DNA of 64,000 nt from Stackebrandtia endophytica (GCF_006716355.1 NZ_VFOW01000001.1:4216001-4280000), one strand, 5' to 3'. Numbered from the stretch's first letter, positions 25,307 to 35,218 are shown. Made by a program: numbers and translations. The notes: generated from the letters alone by a model not told the origin.

Positions 25307-26619
25307 CCGAGGATGTCAATCCCGCGGAGAACCGGCGTCAAGTGCTCTACTGGCGACTGTTGTCGCAGCTGTTCAGCGGCGAGGAGCAGTCCGCGCTCGA
25401 ATCCGGCGCGGTCGAGGTGGTCGAGGCGGCCGAGCTGCCGACGGCCCTGTTGGAGCCCCGCACGACGGTGAAGACCGTGGTGCAGCGGTTCCCCGAGCTC
25501 GCCGACGAACTCGACGGCATCATGGTGCCCGAGGAGTCCGACGAGCCCATCGGCGATGACGAGGTGCGCCGCGCCGCACTGGTGTCGAAGCTGCTGATGA
25601 ACCTGTTCAACGTCGGAACCGGCAACGTCGAGGCGGGGCAGCTCTCCAAATGGAAGGACGACGTCGGCTGGATCGAACGCGCTATGGGCGCCGATCCGGG
25701 CGGCTTGGGCTCGGTGCCCGGTGGCGCCGAACTCGGCGGCACCATCACCGAGCTCGAAGGGGACCTGGTGTCCCGGATGAGGCTGCGGGAGGTGTTGGCC
25801 GATCCGGTACTGGCTCGACAGCTCACCCCGAGCATGTCCCTGGTGGAGCAGCTGCTGCGTGACAAGCACGAGCTGTCGGGCGTGGCTCTGGCCAACGCGA
25901 AGTCGCTGATCCGCCGCTACATCGACGAGATCGCCGAGGTGCTGCGCACTCAGGTCGAGTCGACCAGTGCCGGAACCATCGATCGATCCGTGCCACCGAA
26001 ACGGGTGTTCCGCAACCTCGACATCGACCGGACGATCTGGAAGAACCTCACCAACTGGAATGCCGAGGATCAACGGCTCTACGTCGACCGCCTGTTCTAC
26101 CGGCAGACGTCCCGACGGACGACGCCCGCCACCCTGATCGTGGTCGTCGACCAGTCGGGTTCCATGTTGGACTCCATGGTCAACTGCACGATTCTGGCCT
26201 CGATCTTCGCGGGCCTGCCGAAGGTGAAGGTCCATCTCATCGCGTTCGACACCCGCGCCATCGACTTGACGCCGTGGGTCCACGACCCGTTCGAGATGTT
26301 GATGCGGACCAAACTCGGCGGCGGAAACGACGGCCCGGTCGCGATGAACATGGCCCAGCCGATGATCACCGACCCCCGCAACACCGTGATGGTGTGGATC
26401 TCCGACTTCTACGAGTTCGACCGGTCCCAGGCCCTGTACGAGGGCATCGCCTCGGCGCACCGTTCCGGGGTCACGTTCATCCCCGTCGGATCGGTGGCCA
26501 GTTCGGGCAGCAGTCACATCAACCCGTGGTTCCGGGATCGCCTGAAGGCATTGGGGACGCCGGTGTTGTCCGGTCGTCTCAACAAGTTGATCTTCGAGTT
26601 GAAGAACTTCCTCGCATAA
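25303..26619 (+). CDS. VWA-domain protein (YehP-like)
   Basis: A 438-residue protein. The C-terminal part has the von Willebrand factor A metal-ion-dependent adhesion motif DQSGSM, followed by VHLIAFDT and VMVWISDFYE, as expected for the VWA partner of MoxR ATPases. The N-terminal half is helical with acidic stretches. Such VWA proteins act as adaptors or effectors for the ATPase. The start overlaps the upstream stop by ATGA, and the MoxR gene follows 49 bases later. Confidence 0.88.
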   Translation: MTEDVNPAENRRQVLYWRLLSQLFSGEEQSALESGAVEVVEAAELPTALLEPRTTVKTVVQRFPELADELDGIMVPEESDEPIGDDEVRRAALVSKLLMNLFNVGTGNVEAGQLSKWKDDVGWIERAMGADPGGLGSVPGGAELGGTITELEGDLVSRMRLREVLADPVLARQLTPSMSLVEQLLRDKHELSGVALANAKSLIRRYIDEIAEVLRTQVESTSAGTIDRSVPPKRVFRNLDIDRTIWKNLTNWNAEDQRLYVDRLFYRQTSRRTTPATLIVVVDQSGSMLDSMVNCTILASIFAGLPKVKVHLIAFDTRAIDLTPWVHDPFEMLMRTKLGGGNDGPVAMNMAQPMITDPRNTVMVWISDFYEFDRSQALYEGIASAHRSGVTFIPVGSVASSGSSHINPWFRDRLKALGTPVLSGRLNKLIFELKNFLA

Positions 26620-26668
26620 CCCGATACCCCCTCACCGCATACCGTCACACCCGCTTAGGAGAGTTGTC

Positions 26669-27781
26669 ATGACCGAAATGCTGCGCGCCCCCGCCGAAGT
26701 GAAGTTCGCGGAGGAACTGGACTGGTTGGAGTCCGTCGACGACGGCCCGAAGCCGTTCTCGTGGCGGCTGAGCCCGCGCATGGTGCGCCTGTTCGTCCTC
26801 GGATCGGAGAAATCCGACGGCCTGGACCGGCAGGTGGAACAGAAATGGTTCGGTGACCGCAGTTTCGTCGAGCGCGCGATCGTCACGCTCGCATCGGATC
26901 GCGGCCTGTTGCTCATCGGGGACCCGGGTACCGGTAAGAGCTGGCTCGCCGAGTTGCTGTCGGCGGCGATCAGCCGTAACTCGACACTCGTCGTTCAGGG
27001 AACGGCGGGCACGACCGAGGACCACATCAAGTACTCGTGGAACGTCTCCATGGTCATCGCCAAGGGGCAGTCGCGCGATTCGATGATCCCGTCGCCCATC
27101 ATGACGGCGATGGAGCAGGGGGTCATCGGCCGGTTCGAGGAACTGACCCGGTCCACCAGCGACGTGCAGGACGCGCTGATCTCGATCCTGTCGGAGAAGT
27201 ACGTCTCGATCCCCGAACTCGACGATGACAACACGGTGTTCGCCAAGCCCGGTTTCTCGATCATCGCCACCGCCAACAGTCGGGACAAGGGCGTCAACGA
27301 CCTGTCGTCGGCCTTGAAACGACGGTTCAACTTCGTGCGGATCCCGGTGGTGACCAACAAGAGCAGCGAGGCCGAGATCGTCCGGTTCCGGACGACGGAA
27401 CTGTTGCGCCGCCATGCGATCGACCTGGACGTCCCGCCGAACCTGTTGGACATTCTGCTTCAGAGCTTCGCGGACCTGCGTACCGCGGCGGCGTCGGCGA
27501 CCAGCGAGGACGACAAGCTGGAGTCGGCGTTGTCGACCGCGGAGCAGATCGGTGTCCTGGAGGACGCGATCCTGCACAGTCAGTTCTTCGGCGACCGGGT
27601 CCTGAAGGCGGGCACCCTCGCCAATTCCCTGGTGGGTTCGCTGGCGCGGCGTCAGCCGGAGGACCTCGCGATCCTGAACAAGTACTGGCACGGTGTCGTC
27701 GAACCACGCAGCAAGAAGGACGGTGGAGAGTGGACGGAATTCATGGACGGCGGCCGTCAGGCGATCGCGACGTTGTCATGA
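26669..27781 (+). CDS. MoxR-family AAA+ ATPase (YehL-like)
   Basis: A 370-residue AAA+ protein with Walker A GDPGTGKS, Walker B-like IGRFEEL, sensor 1 IIATANSRD and an arginine-bearing LSSALKRRFNF segment, all typical of the MoxR branch. MoxR ATPases remodel or load partners, usually with a VWA protein. A clear GGAG site precedes the ATG. It overlaps the DUF5682 start by ATGA. The gene set VWA, MoxR, DUF5682 with a SWIM-like protein is conserved in bacteria, with a role still poorly defined; conflict or stress response has been proposed for related systems. Confidence 0.92.
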   Translation: MTEMLRAPAEVKFAEELDWLESVDDGPKPFSWRLSPRMVRLFVLGSEKSDGLDRQVEQKWFGDRSFVERAIVTLASDRGLLLIGDPGTGKSWLAELLSAAISRNSTLVVQGTAGTTEDHIKYSWNVSMVIAKGQSRDSMIPSPIMTAMEQGVIGRFEELTRSTSDVQDALISILSEKYVSIPELDDDNTVFAKPGFSIIATANSRDKGVNDLSSALKRRFNFVRIPVVTNKSSEAEIVRFRTTELLRRHAIDLDVPPNLLDILLQSFADLRTAAASATSEDDKLESALSTAEQIGVLEDAILHSQFFGDRVLKAGTLANSLVGSLARRQPEDLAILNKYWHGVVEPRSKKDGGEWTEFMDGGRQAIATLS

Positions 27782-30558
27782 CCGCCGACCGCTTCGCCGG
27801 CCTGCGTCAACAGCTCGACGACGCGGCGGCCAACTTCGCTGGCAGCCACCAGGCCCTCGCCGACGTACTCACCGGCATGGTCGACGACGTCGAACGCGCG
27901 ATGCGGGAGCCGTTGGAGGTCTTCCCGGTCTGTCACCATTCACCGGCCTCGGCCGTCGCCATGGCCAGGCGACTGCGACAGAAGGCGCCACGCGTCATCT
28001 ACCTGGAGTTGTGCGAGGACCTGCGTCCGCTGTTGAAGGAGCTGCGCAACTGTCAGCTTCCCGTTGCGTTGCAGGCGTTCGCGGGCTCTCCGAAGGGCTT
28101 CGGGGAGGGCACCGGACCGATGTCGGTGGTCGCGCCGTTGACCGAGGCATCGGCCGAGTACCAGGCGATCGTGTACGCATTGGACAACCCCGACGTCGAG
28201 TTGGTGTTCGTCGACCGGTCCACCGACCACGTGTTCCAGTGGGGCTCCCGCGAGGAGCCGAAACCGGAACCGGAACCCGAAACCACCGAGACCGCGCCGG
28301 ATTCGGAGGAGGCCGCGTTGCACGGCGACTCCGTCGGCGTCGAGATCGGTGACATGCGGCCCCGGTTCGCCGAACTGGAGGAGTTCCTGCTCCACCACGG
28401 CAAGGTCCGCCATTGGTCGGAATTTTGGGATCAGTTCGTCGAACAACCGCTGGTCGGCGCCGACTACGACACCTACCGTCAGGTGATGACGCTGATCGGC
28501 AGTCTGTTCCGCCGGTTGACGCCACCCGACAGCAGATCCCTCGTCGTGGACGAGGACCGGGAACGGTACATGTGGACGCGCATCCGGGAGCACCTCGCCT
28601 CCTCCGGCGCCGATCCGGCGACGTGCATGTACGTGTGCGGTGCGTTCCACGCCTCCAGCCGGGTCGACGAGTTCGGGTTGGACGCCCCGGAGACGGATTT
28701 CGTGATCTCGGACCGGTCGGAGACCGTGTGGCAGTACGGGTTGATCCCGTCGAGTCACTCCTCGATCGAAGCCCAGTTCGGGTTGGCTCCGGGATCGGTG
28801 TCGATCGCGGCCGAGACCTGGTCGAAGGCCTTGAAACGCAACCGGGTCAAGCCGTTCACATTGGGTGCGAAGTCCTCGGTGGTGTCCGCGCCGCGACTGG
28901 ATGCCGAGGCCGAGGCCGACGACCAGCTGAGCGCATTCCTGTCGGCGCCGTCGGAGGCCACCGGTCTGGATGAGGACGAGCTGCTTCGCTGGTGCGTCGA
29001 CATCGTTCGGCTGGCGAGGAAGAACGGATATCTGGCCAGCACCGCCGACGCGATCGCCGTCTTCGAGACGTCGATCCTGTTGGCGGGCATGCGAAACCGG
29101 TCCCGACCCACCCCGTACGACTTCGCCGATGCGGCGGTCACCTGCATCGAGAAGGAGTCCGTTCCCGGTCGCCGCGACGTGCGGCGCCTGTGCGAGATCC
29201 TGCTCGGCGGCGACCGGATCGGGAAGGTCGGTTACGACTCGCTGCCGCCGTTGGCCCAGGACGTCTTCGATCGCTTGAAACCGTTGGGCATCGAGGCCTC
29301 GAAACGCAACACCCAGCGAATCCTCATCGACTTGACGACCGAACCCCACCTGAGGTCGGCTTCACGTCTGTTGTGGATACTTCGCGGACTGCTCGGTTCC
29401 GTCGTTCAGCCGATCACTGGTGTCTGCACCCTCGAAGAACAGTCCACGCAGGAGAGTTGGGACGTCTCACTCGGCCGTTACCAGCGGGGCCTCATCGAGT
29501 TGGGCTATCAGGGCGTCACCGTCGAACAGGTCCTCGAACAGCGGTTGCGCAGGAAGGTCCGCACCGACGACGCGACGGCCGCTCGGGCGCTTCAAGCGGT
29601 CGAGGACGCGATCGTCTACCTGGAGAGTCCGCAACTGGTCACCGACCTGGGAGACCGAGCGGTCGAACTGCTCGCCGCCGAACGCAATGTCGACGACGCG
29701 CCGGAGGTGTTGCGCCGGGTTCGGCGGTTGCTGTCGTACTACCGCACCCGGGGTACCGATCTTCCTCAGTGGCTCGAATCGTTCGTCCGGGTCGGGTACG
29801 CGCACTACTGCACCCTTCTGCCGTCGGCGTTCACCGCCGAGGACGTCGGTATACGCCAGGTCGGCGCGATGGTCGGTTTCCTGGTGTCGATGGAGGGCCT
29901 GGCGGTGTCGCTGGGCTGTGATCGCACCCAGCTGGAGTTGGCGGTCAAACAGTCTCACCCGGAGATACCGGGCAAGGTCGCGTTGCGTTGGGCCGTTCAG
30001 TACCAGCTCGGCGCGCTGAGCCTGGCGGAACTGCGGAAACGTTGTGCGGATCTGCTCGACAATCCGTTGGCCGTGGGTTCGTTCCCGCAGTACCTCAGTG
30101 GGTTCGTACAGACGCTTGACTCGATACCGCGCTTGACCTCCTTCGTGGTCGAACTGTTGTCGACCGCGTTCGGTCGCCTGCCTGATTCGGTTCTCGTGCC
30201 GTGGTTGCCGAACCTCATCACGACGTTGAAGAAGCAGGCGCCCGACATGGTGCCGTTGCTGGTCAGGGAGGCCGGCCGGACCTTCCCGGCCGGCCTCGAC
30301 GCGATCGACACCTGGACGCCGCCGTGGCTGGCGGCACCGGCACCGGCGGTGATGTCCGGTGTGGAGGGAGTCGCCGGTGGTGTCGTCGCCGAGCTGCTCG
30401 ACGAGCACCGGACCGCCGTCGACGCCCACGCCGCGCTGATCGGGGCGACGGGTGACTGGGCGGTGTTGGCGCGACCCCCGGCCGGCGCGGCCGAGGTGGC
30501 GGGACTGCTGGCCGACCACGACGCCGCCGCTCACGCACATGCGGCTCTGGTGGTCTAA
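27778..30558 (+). CDS. DUF5682-family protein (YehM-like)
   Basis: A 926-residue protein, last gene of the operon, starting in ATGA overlap with moxR. The N-terminal domain has FPVCHHSPASA, IYLELCEDLRP and AFAGSPKGFG, the signature of DUF5682. An acidic linker rich in E and P at about 160-185 separates it from further helical parts. Histidine and acidic residues in the N-terminal domain suggest a metal-dependent or hydrolase-like site, but activity is unknown. The TAA stop is also the left target-site duplication of the MITE-like element that follows. Confidence 0.85.
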   Translation: MTADRFAGLRQQLDDAAANFAGSHQALADVLTGMVDDVERAMREPLEVFPVCHHSPASAVAMARRLRQKAPRVIYLELCEDLRPLLKELRNCQLPVALQAFAGSPKGFGEGTGPMSVVAPLTEASAEYQAIVYALDNPDVELVFVDRSTDHVFQWGSREEPKPEPEPETTETAPDSEEAALHGDSVGVEIGDMRPRFAELEEFLLHHGKVRHWSEFWDQFVEQPLVGADYDTYRQVMTLIGSLFRRLTPPDSRSLVVDEDRERYMWTRIREHLASSGADPATCMYVCGAFHASSRVDEFGLDAPETDFVISDRSETVWQYGLIPSSHSSIEAQFGLAPGSVSIAAETWSKALKRNRVKPFTLGAKSSVVSAPRLDAEAEADDQLSAFLSAPSEATGLDEDELLRWCVDIVRLARKNGYLASTADAIAVFETSILLAGMRNRSRPTPYDFADAAVTCIEKESVPGRRDVRRLCEILLGGDRIGKVGYDSLPPLAQDVFDRLKPLGIEASKRNTQRILIDLTTEPHLRSASRLLWILRGLLGSVVQPITGVCTLEEQSTQESWDVSLGRYQRGLIELGYQGVTVEQVLEQRLRRKVRTDDATAARALQAVEDAIVYLESPQLVTDLGDRAVELLAAERNVDDAPEVLRRVRRLLSYYRTRGTDLPQWLESFVRVGYAHYCTLLPSAFTAEDVGIRQVGAMVGFLVSMEGLAVSLGCDRTQLELAVKQSHPEIPGKVALRWAVQYQLGALSLAELRKRCADLLDNPLAVGSFPQYLSGFVQTLDSIPRLTSFVVELLSTAFGRLPDSVLVPWLPNLITTLKKQAPDMVPLLVREAGRTFPAGLDAIDTWTPPWLAAPAPAVMSGVEGVAGGVVAELLDEHRTAVDAHAALIGATGDWAVLARPPAGAAEVAGLLADHDAAAHAHAALVV

Positions 30559-30724
30559 GAAGCTGTCTTTAAACCTGCTGTTCTGTTGCGCGTCGCCCAG
30601 ACGGGCGCCTCGCGGCGAAGGCGTGCGTCCCTGCATACAACACCGGTATGCGCCGGACACCTCCGCCTTGCGAATGCACTCGCCTGGACACCGCTCACGA
30701 CGAACGAGGTTCAAAGACAGCTTC
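30559..30724. mobile_element. MITE-like element with 18-bp terminal inverted repeats
   Basis: The ends GAAGCTGTCTTTAAACCT (30559-30576) and AGGTTCAAAGACAGCTTC (30707-30724) are inverted repeats with one mismatch. The element is flanked by direct TAA repeats (30556-30558 and 30725-30727), consistent with a 3-bp target duplication. It is 166 bp, has no transposase, and contains internal hairpins including GCATAC...GTATGC near 30632-30651. IS5-family elements often have short target duplications of TNA type, so mobilisation by such a transposase in trans is plausible. It inserted between the DUF5682 stop codon and its terminator. Confidence 0.8.
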
Positions 30725-30735
30725 TAACGGCGATA

Positions 30736-30778
30736 AAAACGTTGTGGGGCATCGAATCGGTGCCCCACAACGTGTTTT
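30736..30778. terminator. bidirectional intrinsic terminator after DUF5682
   Basis: An 11-bp stem (30741-30751 with 30761-30771) has an A-run on its left and GTGTTTT on its right. It can serve the MoxR-VWA operon on the plus strand and any leftward read-through. Before insertion of the MITE-like element it would have begun about 12 bases after the operon stop codon. Confidence 0.85.
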
Positions 30779-30860
30779 AAGGCCGATGTGTCTTTAGAGC
30801 CGATGCCGTCAATGGGGCGGTGCCGTCAAGACCGCCGGACCGGGATATCCCGGCCATACG

Positions 30861-30895
30861 AAAGGGCGTGCCCGGTTCAACCGGGCACGCCCTTT
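30861..30895 (-). terminator. intrinsic terminator of pepN
   Basis: A perfect 15-bp stem (30861-30875 with 30881-30895), five-base loop, with AAA at the left giving TTT on the minus strand. It is 13 bases beyond the pepN stop codon. Confidence 0.85.
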
Positions 30896-30908
30896 ACGTT
30901 CTACAACC

Positions 30909-33446
30909 TCAGCCCGCCTTGGCGTCGCGGGCGCGGGCCCGCAGCGCGCGGTCGATGTCGTCGCGTCCTTCCAGGACGCCACGGCGCATCGCACCGGAGC
31001 GGGACTCGTCGGCCAGCCACGCGTCGGTGGCCGCCAACGTGGCCGGTTCGACCACCAGACGCGGGAAGGCCGTGCTGATGAACTCGATGGCCTGCTCGGT
31101 TCCCAACCGCTTCCACATGCCGTCGACCGCTTCCAGGTACCGCTCCACATAGGGACGCAGCAGTTCGACCTGGTCGGGGTGAGCGAAACCGCTCATCAGC
31201 GACCGCCGCGCGAAGTTGGGCAGTCCCTCCTCGGTCGTGATGCGTTCCCACGCGGCCGCCTTGGCTTCGGCGGTCGGCACGATCGCGCGAGCGATCAGCG
31301 ACAGACGCTCGCCGTCGGCGGTGTTGTCGCGTTCCAGTTCGGCGTCGATGGCCGATTCCGGCACCGCACCCAGCCCGACCAGGCAGACCACCAGGTGCCA
31401 GCGAAGGTCGGTGTCGACGGTCAGTCCCTCGGGGATGCCGTCGCCGTCCAGCCAACCGCGCAGCAGCGAGAGGTCGGCGTCGGAGCGGGCGGCGCTGGCG
31501 AAGGCCCGGGCCCAGGCGCGCTGCATGTCGCCACCGGGTTCGGCGGCCAGCATGACCCGCTTGGCGGTGGCGGCGAGGTCCTCCCGCAGCTGCGGCGCGA
31601 CACCCGGGTCGGCGTAGCTGATGGCGGTACCGACCTGGCGGTGCACCGCCGACACCAGGTTGATGTCGGCTTCGGCGGGCAGTCCGCTGGTGGCCAGCCG
31701 CATGAAGTCGCGGGCGGGCAGTTCACCGTCGCGCAGCATGTCCCAGGCCGCCGCCCAGCACAGTGCCCGCGCCAGCGAGTCCTCGAACCCGGCGATGTGC
31801 TCCACGACCGTGGCCATGGACTCGGCGTCCAACCGCAGTTTGCAGTAGGTGAGGTCGTCGTCGTTGAGCAGCAGTACGTCCGGGCGCGGCTTGCCGACCA
31901 GTTCGGGGATCTCGGTCAGCTCGCCGGTCACGTCCAGTTCGATCCGCTCGGAGCGGACGAGCGAGCCGTCGACCAGGTTGTACAGGCCCACGCCGATGCG
32001 GTGGGTGCGCAACGTCGGGTGCTCCGAGGGGACTTCCTGACGCACCGCGACCGAGGTGTAGTTGCCGTCGGCGTCCACGGAGACCTCGGGACGCAGCGTA
32101 CTGACACCGGCGGTGGCCAGCCAGGTGTCGGCGAACTCGCGCAGTTCACGGCCGGAGGCGGCTTCCAACGCGCCGAGCAGGTCGTCGAAGGTGGCGTTGC
32201 CCCACTGGTGCTTCTGGAAGTACGCGGCCAGACCCGTCTTGAACGAGTCGATGCCCACATAGGCCACCAGCTGCTTGAGAATGCTAGCGCCCTTGGCGTA
32301 GGTGATGCCGTCGAAGTTGGTGGCCACCGCCTCCACATCGGGCATGTCGGTGTAGACCGGGTGCGTGGTGGGCAGCTGGTCCTGGCGGTAACCCCAGTTC
32401 TTGCGCAGCGACAGGAACGTCGTCCACGCGCCGGTGTACCTGGTGGCCTCCACATTGGCCCAGTGTGAGGCCCACTCGGCGAAGGATTCGTTGAGCCACA
32501 GGTCATCCCACCAACGCATCGTGACCAGGTCGCCGAACCACATGTGCGCCAGTTCGTGCAGGATCACGTTGGCCAGCTGTTCGCGTTCGAAGTCGGTGAC
32601 CTGGGAACGGAACAGGAACGACGACTCCGCGATGGTGACGCAGCCGAAGTTCTCCATGGCTCCCATGTTGTATTCGGGTGCGAAGACCTGGTCGTACTTG
32701 GGCAGCGGGTACCGCACGCCGAACGCGTCGTGGAAGTGGTCGAAGCCTTGACGGGTGATCTCGAAGACCGACTCCGGGTCCAGGTACTGCTTCATGGACT
32801 GGCGGCAGTACAACCCGAAGGTGAAGCCGTCGTGCTCGGTGGTGACCTCGTGGTACGGGCCGGCGCACAGCGCGGTGATGTAGGTGCTCATCCGCGGCGA
32901 CTGTTCGAACTGGACGGTCCTCTTGCCGTCGGTGATCGTCTCGCCGGAGGCGGGCATGTTGGAGATGGCCCGCCAATGCTCGGGCATGGTGACGGTCAGT
33001 CCGAATTGGGCTTTGAGGTCGGGCTGGTCGAAGCAGGCGAACATCTGTTGGGCGTCAGCCACTTCGAACTGGCTGTACAGATAGGACTCGCCGTCGGCGC
33101 GGTCGGTCATGCGGTGCAGGCCCTGACCGCTGCTGGAGTATCGGCACTCGGCCTCGACGACGAGGTCGTTGTCGGCGGCCAGTCCCGACAGCGCCAACCC
33201 GTCTTGACGGGTGTAGGCGGAGATGTCGACCGGCTGTCCGTTGAGCGTCGCCGACCGGATGTCCTCGGCGGCGATCTCGATGAAGGTGTTTGCACCGGGC
33301 TCGTTACAGCTGAACCGGACGCGAGACCGCGAAATGAAGGTCGTATCGCCGACTGTCAGGTCCAACGCGACGTCATAAGAATCGACGTGCAAGAGCCGGG
33401 CGCGCTCGGCTGCGTCGATTTGGGTGAGAATGTGGGTATCCGCCAC
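30909..33446 (-). CDS. pepN: aminopeptidase N (M1 family)
   Basis: An 845-residue protein with the M1 signatures GAMENFG (substrate N-terminus binding) and HELAHMWFGDLVTM, with the third zinc ligand glutamate in NESFAEWAS. The C-terminal ERAP1-like domain fills the second half. It is a cytosolic zinc aminopeptidase that trims peptides. The start is GTG 33446 with GGGAG upstream. Length is normal for actinobacterial PepN. Confidence 0.96.
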   Translation of the reverse strand: MADTHILTQIDAAERARLLHVDSYDVALDLTVGDTTFISRSRVRFSCNEPGANTFIEIAAEDIRSATLNGQPVDISAYTRQDGLALSGLAADNDLVVEAECRYSSSGQGLHRMTDRADGESYLYSQFEVADAQQMFACFDQPDLKAQFGLTVTMPEHWRAISNMPASGETITDGKRTVQFEQSPRMSTYITALCAGPYHEVTTEHDGFTFGLYCRQSMKQYLDPESVFEITRQGFDHFHDAFGVRYPLPKYDQVFAPEYNMGAMENFGCVTIAESSFLFRSQVTDFEREQLANVILHELAHMWFGDLVTMRWWDDLWLNESFAEWASHWANVEATRYTGAWTTFLSLRKNWGYRQDQLPTTHPVYTDMPDVEAVATNFDGITYAKGASILKQLVAYVGIDSFKTGLAAYFQKHQWGNATFDDLLGALEAASGRELREFADTWLATAGVSTLRPEVSVDADGNYTSVAVRQEVPSEHPTLRTHRIGVGLYNLVDGSLVRSERIELDVTGELTEIPELVGKPRPDVLLLNDDDLTYCKLRLDAESMATVVEHIAGFEDSLARALCWAAAWDMLRDGELPARDFMRLATSGLPAEADINLVSAVHRQVGTAISYADPGVAPQLREDLAATAKRVMLAAEPGGDMQRAWARAFASAARSDADLSLLRGWLDGDGIPEGLTVDTDLRWHLVVCLVGLGAVPESAIDAELERDNTADGERLSLIARAIVPTAEAKAAAWERITTEEGLPNFARRSLMSGFAHPDQVELLRPYVERYLEAVDGMWKRLGTEQAIEFISTAFPRLVVEPATLAATDAWLADESRSGAMRRGVLEGRDDIDRALRARARDAKAG

Positions 33447-33551
33447 GCTGCGCTCCCTTGTCGTTTTGGTTGTGGTTGTGTTGCCGAGTGTGGCATGTCA
33501 GCGCCCCAACTGCGGCGTTGGCCGACCCGAAGCGCGGGTTACCCTCTACGG

Positions 33552-34745
33552 GTGACCGCAGCGCACCCGATTGAACAAGCCTGGATATCCACCGGTGGCA
33601 CCGGGGCTCAGAACTATGACGAGTTCGCCGATGAGTCGAAGATCACCCGGATCATCGAAGCGAACCCGACGTCGATTCTGGCCGTGGAGATGCCCGACCG
33701 CACCCCGGAGGCCCAGGCCGCGGGACTCAGTTTCCAAGCGGCCCTGCCCGCCGCCGCCGAACGGCTCGCGGCGTTGGAGGAGACCGGCCGGTTCGCCCCG
33801 GCCTCGCAGGTCGTCGTGGCCTACCGCATCACCGATGACGAACATGTCGCTCATGGACTGTTCTGCATGATCGATACCTCCGAGATCTCCACCTCCGCCG
33901 ACGAACCCGGCCGGGTCATCCGCAACGAGGACGTGTTCCTGGAGAAGGTCAAACAGCGCGCCGCCCTCAACGAGACCCTGGGACACCTGCTGTCGCCGGT
34001 CCTGTTGGTGCAGAACGCGAAGGTCGACGAACTCCAGACCGCGCTGGCCGACGCCTGCACCGGTCCGGCCGCCGTCAGCGAGATCGACCACCTGGGACGC
34101 CGCCACGAAGTGTGGCCGGTTCCGGCCGGTCCGCAGCAGGACAAACTCTGCGATCTCGCCGGAGGGGGCGACCTGATCGTCGCCGACGGTAACCATCGTT
34201 CGCTGGCCGCGCAGGTGGGGGAGTTGCCGCGGTTCCTGGCCGTGGTGACCACACCGGAGTCGGTGACGATCCAGCCCTACCACCGGTTGATCAACAGCAT
34301 GCCCATCACCGGTGACGAACTGGCCGCCGCCCTCGGGCGTCGCGGCGCCACCGTGACCACGATGGACACCGAACTGGACACCCCGGCCGAGCCCGGCGTC
34401 GTCCACCTCTACACCGACGGCACCTCCTACGCGGTCACCCTTCCCAAGGGAGAGGGCACCATCGTCGACCGACTCGACCACGCCAGGGTCGAGGCCGTCG
34501 TCTTCAACGAGGTGCTGGCCATGGACGCCGGCGACAAACGCATCACCTACGTCGGTGGTGACTACCCGGTGTCGTGGCTGGTGGAGCAGGTCGACTCCGA
34601 CGAGGCCGTCGCCGCGATCCTGGTGGCACCGGTGTCGGTCGACGACTTCATCTCGGTGAACCTCGAACGACTGAAGCTGCCTCGAAAGAGCACCTGGTTC
34701 ACACCCAAGGCCCTGGCCGGGCTGGTGCTGGCCGACCTGCGATGA
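33552..34745 (+). CDS. DUF1015-family protein
   Basis: A 397-residue protein from GTG 33552. Features include the central FLEKVKQRAALNETLG and DGNHRSLAA segments typical of DUF1015. The family is conserved and uncharacterised; it is often found near serine metabolism genes in other bacteria, but not here. It is divergent from pepN (105 bp between starts) and immediately precedes rpiB, with overlapping ends. Confidence 0.8.
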   Translation: MTAAHPIEQAWISTGGTGAQNYDEFADESKITRIIEANPTSILAVEMPDRTPEAQAAGLSFQAALPAAAERLAALEETGRFAPASQVVVAYRITDDEHVAHGLFCMIDTSEISTSADEPGRVIRNEDVFLEKVKQRAALNETLGHLLSPVLLVQNAKVDELQTALADACTGPAAVSEIDHLGRRHEVWPVPAGPQQDKLCDLAGGGDLIVADGNHRSLAAQVGELPRFLAVVTTPESVTIQPYHRLINSMPITGDELAAALGRRGATVTTMDTELDTPAEPGVVHLYTDGTSYAVTLPKGEGTIVDRLDHARVEAVVFNEVLAMDAGDKRITYVGGDYPVSWLVEQVDSDEAVAAILVAPVSVDDFISVNLERLKLPRKSTWFTPKALAGLVLADLR

Positions 34746-34753
34746 TGGCGCCC

Positions 34754-35218
34754 ATGCGCGTATACCTCGGTAGCGACCACGCCGGATTCGAACTCAAGAA
34801 CATCCTGGTGGACCATCTGACCTCCGCCGGACACGAGGTCGTCGACATCGGACCGACCGAGTACGACGCCGAGGACGACTATCCGCCGTTCTGCCTGACC
34901 ACCGCGGCGCGTGTCGTCGCCGACCCGGGCAGCCTCGGAGTCGTCATCGGCGGTTCCGGCAACGGGGAGCAGATCGCGGCCAACAAGGTCGCCGGCGCCC
35001 GCGCCGCGTTGGCGTGGAGCACCGAGACCGCGAAGCTGGCCAGGGAGCACAACGACGCGAACCTCATCGGCTTGGGCGCCCGAATGCACTCCACCGAGGA
35101 GGCCGTCGCCATCGTGACGGAGTTCCTCGCGGTGCCGTTCTCCGATGCGCCGCGTCATCAGCGTCGCATCGGTCAGCTCGCCGACTACGAGAAGACCGGA
35201 GAGCTTCCACCCCTGTAA
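34754..35218 (+). CDS. rpiB: ribose-5-phosphate isomerase B
   Basis: A 154-residue protein with MRVYLGSDHAGFELK, GGSGNGEQIAANK and TETAKLAREHNDAN segments typical of RpiB. It interconverts ribose-5-phosphate and ribulose-5-phosphate. ATG 34754 matches the family N-terminus; in-frame ATGs at 34742 and 34745 would overlap the previous stop and allow coupling. Confidence 0.93.
   Translation: MRVYLGSDHAGFELKNILVDHLTSAGHEVVDIGPTEYDAEDDYPPFCLTTAARVVADPGSLGVVIGGSGNGEQIAANKVAGARAALAWSTETAKLAREHNDANLIGLGARMHSTEEAVAIVTEFLAVPFSDAPRHQRRIGQLADYEKTGELPPL

Noticed and set aside
24394-26517. Long leftward open frame (over 700 codons) opposite the MoxR-VWA operon
   Set aside because: It is rich in R, H, G and P with no domain pattern and lies exactly antisense to genes with clear motifs; such frames are expected in high-G+C DNA.
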